A stretch of DNA of 64,000 nt from Acidobacteriota bacterium (GTDB taxonomy: Bacteria > Acidobacteriota > Blastocatellia > Pyrinomonadales > Pyrinomonadaceae), in the NCBI GenBank assembly GCA_003223025.1, contig QHXR01000001.1, positions 632,248 to 696,247 of the forward strand, written 5' to 3'. Position numbers and translations under genes: made by a program. The notes below the pieces were generated by a model, which saw only the letters and a program-made list of their open reading frames with translations, was not told where the DNA came from and made no database searches. This document shows, one piece after another, positions 59,878 to 64,000 of the stretch (position 1 is the stretch's first letter; each line of letters opens with the position of its first letter).

Positions 59878-61002
59878 CTATTGTCCCGGCTTCGCAGTTC
59901 TTACAAAAACTTTCTGGTTCTGAAACTTCTCCGCGATGTTCGCAGGGTTCACATCGTATCCGGTTACATCGAAGGCTTCAGTTGTCTGTCCGGCGACCGA
60001 TGTTGTCCACTTGTACGGAAGCTGAACTCCGTTAACGCTGCGATAATCCGCGAAACGAACCTGGATCTCCGCCATCTCGGGTGCATCAACCTTTCGCGTA
60101 AACATCACGTTGTCTTTTGCGGGCTCGCCTGCCGCCGGCTCTTTCGTTCTGAAGAACATGACGTTCGGCATCGCGTGACCGGAATAGCTGATCATCAAAG
60201 GCAAGTTCGATGTCTTCGATAAAAATAATTTTATGTTCGAACCGGCGACTTCAGCGTTTACGATATTGCACGGCGTGCTGTCCACATCACCTTCACCCGC
60301 AAACGTGTAACTCACGTCCATTCCTTCGGGAGCAGAAAGCAAAAGCGAAAGTGTCGTCCGAAGAAGCTCGTTCTGGCGATGTCCGGTCTCACCGGCGGGG
60401 CCAGTTCTTTCCAGCATGACGTGCTTACGCTGACCGCCGTTGTCATCGACGATAACGCCTTCAGTATCGCCCGCCGTCTTTGTGCGGAGCATTACTTTCT
60501 TGTCGTCAACGGTATTCCACTCGGCGTCCTTGCCATCGGGAACAACTTTCTCGATCTCGACGTTTTCGCCGTTCTCGCCGACTTTCTTGATGACGATCAT
60601 TTTCTCGCCGGCAGCTCCGGCCATCGCCTCGCCGTGTCCTTCACCCGTGCGGTGCATGATGACGACGTCACTGACGACTTTCGCTGAGCCTTCATTTCCG
60701 TCGGGATGACCGATCTTCAGCATTTTGGAAAACTTGTCCGGAAGCTGCATTGCAATTTCGGTCTCACCGGTTTCGGTCCGGGCACCGTCCTTCATTCTGA
60801 GTGTAAGCGATGTGTTGCCTTTGATGACCATGCTGCGGACATCGGCGATCGATTGATCACCGCCGATCGCGAGCCGCGCCTGTTTGATCAACGCGAGCGC
60901 CTTTTCGTCCGATTTGAATTTTGCTCCGGCCTTGTCGACCAGCGCACCAAGACCGATACAGAAAACGGTCACGAATAAAACTGAAACGATAAATCTTTTC
61001 AT
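59878..61002 (-). CDS. exported protein of unknown function
   Basis: 374 aa. Signal MKRFIVSVLFVTVFCIGLGALVDKAGA preceded by a strong GGAGG site. The mature part looks like one large beta-rich domain: LIKQARLAIGGDQSIADVRSMVIKGNTSL near the start, a polar middle (residues 100-200), and RFADYRSVNGVQLPYKWTTSVAGQTTEAFDVTGYDVNPAN near the end. The overall pattern recalls outer-membrane lipoprotein-sorting (LolA-like) folds, but that is only an impression. Confidence 0.75.
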   Translation of the reverse strand: MKRFIVSVLFVTVFCIGLGALVDKAGAKFKSDEKALALIKQARLAIGGDQSIADVRSMVIKGNTSLTLRMKDGARTETGETEIAMQLPDKFSKMLKIGHPDGNEGSAKVVSDVVIMHRTGEGHGEAMAGAAGEKMIVIKKVGENGENVEIEKVVPDGKDAEWNTVDDKKVMLRTKTAGDTEGVIVDDNGGQRKHVMLERTGPAGETGHRQNELLRTTLSLLLSAPEGMDVSYTFAGEGDVDSTPCNIVNAEVAGSNIKLFLSKTSNLPLMISYSGHAMPNVMFFRTKEPAAGEPAKDNVMFTRKVDAPEMAEIQVRFADYRSVNGVQLPYKWTTSVAGQTTEAFDVTGYDVNPANIAEKFQNQKVFVRTAKPGQ

Positions 61003-61243
61003 ATTGCCTCCGGGGTGAATAAATCTCGGTATGCCGGAAAAGTGCAGTTAACTCCAAACATCTTAGGAGCAGTATCTGAAAAAAGAAAGCTTGTCCGACA
61101 GTTCAAAGTATCGACGACACTCGATGGCGAATGGTTAAGAGGAAGCAAAGAAATTGTTAAGGATGTAAAATGTCGCGAAATCAATGGACAAGGGAAAACT
61201 GAAAATGGAAAATGAGGTCGACTGATGTTCCCCGTTTGATCCT
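61003..61243. other. 241-nt divergent promoter region
   Basis: Between the exported protein and the histidine kinase. A 66-codon frame at 61015-61215 has weak coding character and is left out. No strong repeat; TTGTCC ... and AT-rich stretches could hold promoters for both genes. Confidence 0.35.
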
Positions 61244-63058
61244 ATGAAGCGATCTTGGTTTTCAGGTTTGCTAATCGTCGGCGTGATCGGCCTTCTCACG
61301 CTCTTTCTCGGACTGCAATACATGTGGCTGACCGAGGTGAGCGAAGCCACGCGTGAGCGAATGCACAAGCGTGTCGAGACAGACGCAAATCGCTTTGCGG
61401 AAGATTTCGACCGCGAGATGCAGGCCGCTTATTACAATTTTCAAACACCGGCTTCGGTCTGGAGAGATTCGGCGTGGGACGAATTCAGCGCCCGGTATGA
61501 TTTCTGGAAGCAGAAGACACTGTATCCGGAACTGATCCGCGGAATCTATTTTTTTGGAAAGGATGCGGACGCGAAGCCGCTGAAATACGATCCGGATAAA
61601 CGCGAATTTTTTCCGACCGATGCCGACGCAGCTCTTGCCGAGATCCGTGACCGCTATTCTAAAGATCCAAAGTCCGGACCCGTCTACGATGACGCGTTCG
61701 CGATGGTCGTGCCGATCTACGAGGGCGACAAGCGCATGGATCACGTGATGATCCGGCGAGTGGCAATTCCTCGAAGCGGTGGTGGAGGATCTCCGCCGAT
61801 GGTTACGATGCCCGATCGTTTCGGATCGCTGATCGTTCTGCTCGATGAGCCGACGATCAAACAGCATATCCTTCCGGATCTCGTGCAGAAATATTTTCCC
61901 GAGGGCGATTTCAAAGTCGATGTCGTGAACAGGAGCGATCAACCGGTGTTCGGCAAAAACGACATCACAGGTTCGGACGCTACGGCGAAGATGTTCGACA
62001 TGTCGCCGAACAACCTAATGTTTTTCGGAATCCGTGAGCCTTCGCCAAGGACAGCCGAGGATCATCGAGCCGGCGTCGTGATCGACCAGCGTGTCGAAAC
62101 CCACACGTTTGACAGAACCGAGGCGGAGGGCGCGAAGACTTTCAATCTCGAGCTTCGAACGCCTCCCGAGAATGCCCGATTGCGGACGTCGATGATCGCA
62201 TCGACTGGAACCGAAAACGAGCCCTGGAAATTGCGCGTCCAGCATGCGTCCGGATCGATCGACGCGTTCGTGAGCGGCGAACGCAATAAAAGTTTTCTCA
62301 TCGGTCTGGGCGTTTATCTGCTACTCGTCGGTGGGATTGTGGCGATACTTCTTTCTGCAATGCGATCACGAGCATTCGCTCGGCGCCAGATCGATTTTGT
62401 CTCGAGCGTTTCACACGAATTTCGAACTCCGTTAGCAGTGATATATACGGCCGGCGAAAATCTCGCGGACGGTGTCGCGAAAGAAAACGATCAGGTTTCG
62501 CGTTACGGCGAGCTGATAAAGGGCGAAGGGAAAAAACTCTCGGCGATGGTCGAGCAGATCCTGGAGTTCGCCGGTGCGAATTCGGGGAAGCAAAAATATC
62601 GGTTTTCGTCTACCGACGTCGAAGGCGTCGTTCACGACGCGCTGCATGAATGTCAGCCTCTTATCGATTCCGGCGGCTTCACGGTCGAGACCGATCTGCA
62701 AACCGGTTTGCCGCCGATCGATGCGGACCGGGTTGCTCTCTCGAGTGCGGTACAAAATCTGATCGCGAATTCGGTGAAGTATGCAAACGGTTCGAAGTGG
62801 ATCAAGATCACAGCTAAGAATGGCGGGGGACGAGTTAAGATCGCGGTTGAAGATAAGGGAATCGGAATCAGCAGCGATGATCTCCGCCAGATATTCGAAC
62901 CATTCTACCGAGCGAAACAGGTCGTCGATGCGCAGATCAGCGGCAACGGCCTCGGACTCAACCTCGTGAAAAAGATCGTCGAGGCTCACGCCGGGAAGGT
63001 TTCGGTTGAGAGCACGCCGGGTATCGGCAGCGTCTTCACCATCGATCTTCCAAACTAA
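61244..63058 (+). CDS. sensor histidine kinase
   Basis: 604 aa inner-membrane kinase. TM1 at about residues 5-28, a long periplasmic sensor region of about 315 residues with no family recognised, TM2 at about 347-371. No HAMP: the H-box SSVSHEFRTPLAV (phospho-His391) follows TM2 after about 20 residues. N-box NLIANSVKYANG, G1 VEDKGIGIS, G2 GNGLGLNLVKKIVEAHAG complete the HATPase. The response regulator starts 2 nt after its stop. The ligand is unknown. Confidence 0.93.
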   Translation: MKRSWFSGLLIVGVIGLLTLFLGLQYMWLTEVSEATRERMHKRVETDANRFAEDFDREMQAAYYNFQTPASVWRDSAWDEFSARYDFWKQKTLYPELIRGIYFFGKDADAKPLKYDPDKREFFPTDADAALAEIRDRYSKDPKSGPVYDDAFAMVVPIYEGDKRMDHVMIRRVAIPRSGGGGSPPMVTMPDRFGSLIVLLDEPTIKQHILPDLVQKYFPEGDFKVDVVNRSDQPVFGKNDITGSDATAKMFDMSPNNLMFFGIREPSPRTAEDHRAGVVIDQRVETHTFDRTEAEGAKTFNLELRTPPENARLRTSMIASTGTENEPWKLRVQHASGSIDAFVSGERNKSFLIGLGVYLLLVGGIVAILLSAMRSRAFARRQIDFVSSVSHEFRTPLAVIYTAGENLADGVAKENDQVSRYGELIKGEGKKLSAMVEQILEFAGANSGKQKYRFSSTDVEGVVHDALHECQPLIDSGGFTVETDLQTGLPPIDADRVALSSAVQNLIANSVKYANGSKWIKITAKNGGGRVKIAVEDKGIGISSDDLRQIFEPFYRAKQVVDAQISGNGLGLNLVKKIVEAHAGKVSVESTPGIGSVFTIDLPN

Positions 63059-63060
63059 AA

Positions 63061-63744
63061 ATGCGCGTTTTATTAGTCGAAGACGAACAGGGACTTGTAC
63101 TGACGCTTACGGATCGATTTCGAAGCGAAGGCTTTGACGTTGACGTCGCTACAGATGGAAAGTCCGGATTCGAGAAGGCCCTTACCGGTGAGCACGATCT
63201 GATCGTGCTCGATGTCATGCTGCCGAAGAAGAACGGTTACGACGTTTGTCGCGATCTTCGGCAGAAGGGAATTGAAACTCCGGTTCTGATGTTGACGGCA
63301 AAGGGCGAGACGATAGATAAAGTGCTTGGCTTGAAACTCGGTGCCGACGATTATCTTACAAAACCCTTTGAGGTCATCGAGCTGCTCGCGCGTATCGAAG
63401 CGCTGATCCGGCGCTCGCCGCATTCGTCGAGCGGAATTTCTGCCGACTCGTTTCGCTTCGGTGCGGTCACGATCGATTTCAAACGCGCCGAAGTATCACG
63501 CGACAATGAACCGATCGATCTCTCGGCGATGGAATTTAAGCTTCTCCAGCATCTTATCGAAAATCGTGGGGTGGTTCATTCGCGCGATCAACTGCTCGAT
63601 GCTGTTTGGGGCTACGACGCGATGCCATCGACGCGCACCGTCGATGTTCACATCGCGTGGCTAAGGCAAAAGCTCGAAGCAAATCCAAAACATCCGCACT
63701 TCATCCAAACCGTTCACGGGATGGGGTATAAGTTTGTGAATTGA
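63061..63744 (+). CDS. OmpR/PhoB-type response regulator
   Basis: 227 aa. Receiver domain residues 1-115 with acidic pair E7-D8, phosphoacceptor D51 (LIVLDVMLP), T79 and K101 (LTKPF). C-terminal winged helix: FRFGAVTIDFKRAEVSRDNEPIDLSAMEFKLLQHLIENRG ... RTVDVHIAWLRQKLE ... HFIQTVHGMGYKFVN. The partner of the preceding kinase; targets not visible. Confidence 0.95.
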   Translation: MRVLLVEDEQGLVLTLTDRFRSEGFDVDVATDGKSGFEKALTGEHDLIVLDVMLPKKNGYDVCRDLRQKGIETPVLMLTAKGETIDKVLGLKLGADDYLTKPFEVIELLARIEALIRRSPHSSSGISADSFRFGAVTIDFKRAEVSRDNEPIDLSAMEFKLLQHLIENRGVVHSRDQLLDAVWGYDAMPSTRTVDVHIAWLRQKLEANPKHPHFIQTVHGMGYKFVN

Positions 63745-63846
63745 GTTTCTAGTTTCTAGTCTTTGATTTCAACTTCAGTTTTCGCTTGCCGTTTCCTGGA
63801 TTTCAAATTTCAAATTTCAAATTTCAAATCTCGAATCTCGAATCCC
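63744..63846. repeat. word repeats, TTTCTAGTTTCTAG and ATTTCAAATTTCAA types
   Basis: Begins at the response regulator stop with AGTTTCTAGTTTCTAGTC and ends with tandem ATTTCAAATTTCAAATTTCAA and TCTCGAATCTCGAATCCC. Separates two converging genes. Confidence 0.8.
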
Positions 63847-63849
63847 ATC

Positions 63850-64000
63850 TCAGGTCACGATTCGTTTGAACCGCATCGCATCCTCCGTCATCACGTTGTT
63901 GTTGAAGAACACGTAAGACAGATTATCTTCGGGTAGCAGCGAGACAAGTTCGTCGAGTTCGCCATCTTCATATCGGTAACGCCACCCGCCGATGCCGTGA
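63850..64000 (-). CDS. DUF72 (YecE-like) protein, C-terminus only
   Basis: Only the last 49 codons lie inside the window: GIGGWRYRYEDGELDELVSLL ... YVFFNNNVMTEDAMRFKRIV and a TGA at 63850-63852. The GGWRYRYxxxEL and VYVFFNNxxxxxAxxFK patterns match the end of DUF72 proteins. The rest continues past the right edge. Confidence 0.75.
   Translation of the reverse strand, partial: HGIGGWRYRYEDGELDELVSLLPEDNLSYVFFNNNVMTEDAMRFKRIVT

Noticed and set aside
61015-61215. 66-codon frame in the kinase promoter region
   Set aside because: Lysine-rich, no initiation signal, and it occupies the divergent promoter gap.

Overview
The window looks like chromosomal DNA from a free-living Acidobacteriota, most likely Blastocatellia/Pyrinomonadaceae. 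This is inferred from protein style, not from a marker gene: long secreted proteins combining delta-60 repeats with C-terminal 'DFDGDGKxDxxxFRPSxGxWY' repeats, a winged-helix/TPR regulator, secreted proteins ending in a carboxypeptidase-regulatory-like domain, moderate GC, and abundant short-word inverted repeats between genes. There is no rRNA, CRISPR array, insertion sequence or prophage. The two RNA genes are tRNA-Ser(GGA) and tRNA-Ser(CGA).

Layout. 1-11.2 kb: a TPM-domain protein cut by the window edge, dnaX, two tandemly duplicated delta-60/VCBS secreted proteins (the second with a broken signal-peptide region), two tRNA-Ser genes around an aquaporin, and tadA. 11.2-21.2 kb: DUF2270 protein, zinc ribbon protein, secreted esterase, M24 peptidase, inositol monophosphatase, accD, DinB-like protein, folC, gpmA and a YeiH-family transporter. 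21.3-24.6 kb: a minus-strand cluster of zinc alcohol dehydrogenase, SRPBCC protein and SDR. 24.8-40.1 kb: uvrA, a frame-split secreted protein, lipoprotein, pdxJ with an overlapping glycosyltransferase, S41 peptidase, pfkA-greA, a phospholipid-type CDP-alcohol transferase cluster and a biotin carboxylase. 40.2-53.5 kb: an exported-protein region with two proteins sharing a C-terminal module (one a subtilisin), an NlpC/P60 peptidase, an A-type Fe-S carrier, FG-GAP and delta-60 proteins, and a divergent winged-helix/TPR regulator. 53.6-64 kb: Mrp/ApbC, a uracil-DNA glycosylase, YgfZ, two adjacent proteins of an unrecognised repeated domain, a YpdA-like flavoprotein, and a histidine kinase/response regulator pair, ending in a partial DUF72 protein.

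Together the genes mix core metabolism (fatty-acid, folate, B6 and Fe-S biogenesis, glycolysis, replication and repair) with a large investment in exported repeat proteins.

The most unusual signal is not a gene. About twenty intergenic spaces carry inverted repeats built from short degenerate 'words' (7-15 nt), with a different word at most loci. Several abut or overlap stop and start codons, and three related-looking insertions lie in frame inside folC, uvrA and the YpdA-like gene. Two genes look freshly broken by small slippage-like events (about 6.2 kb and 30.05 kb). These could be true mutations, phase switches or assembly errors; sequence alone cannot decide.
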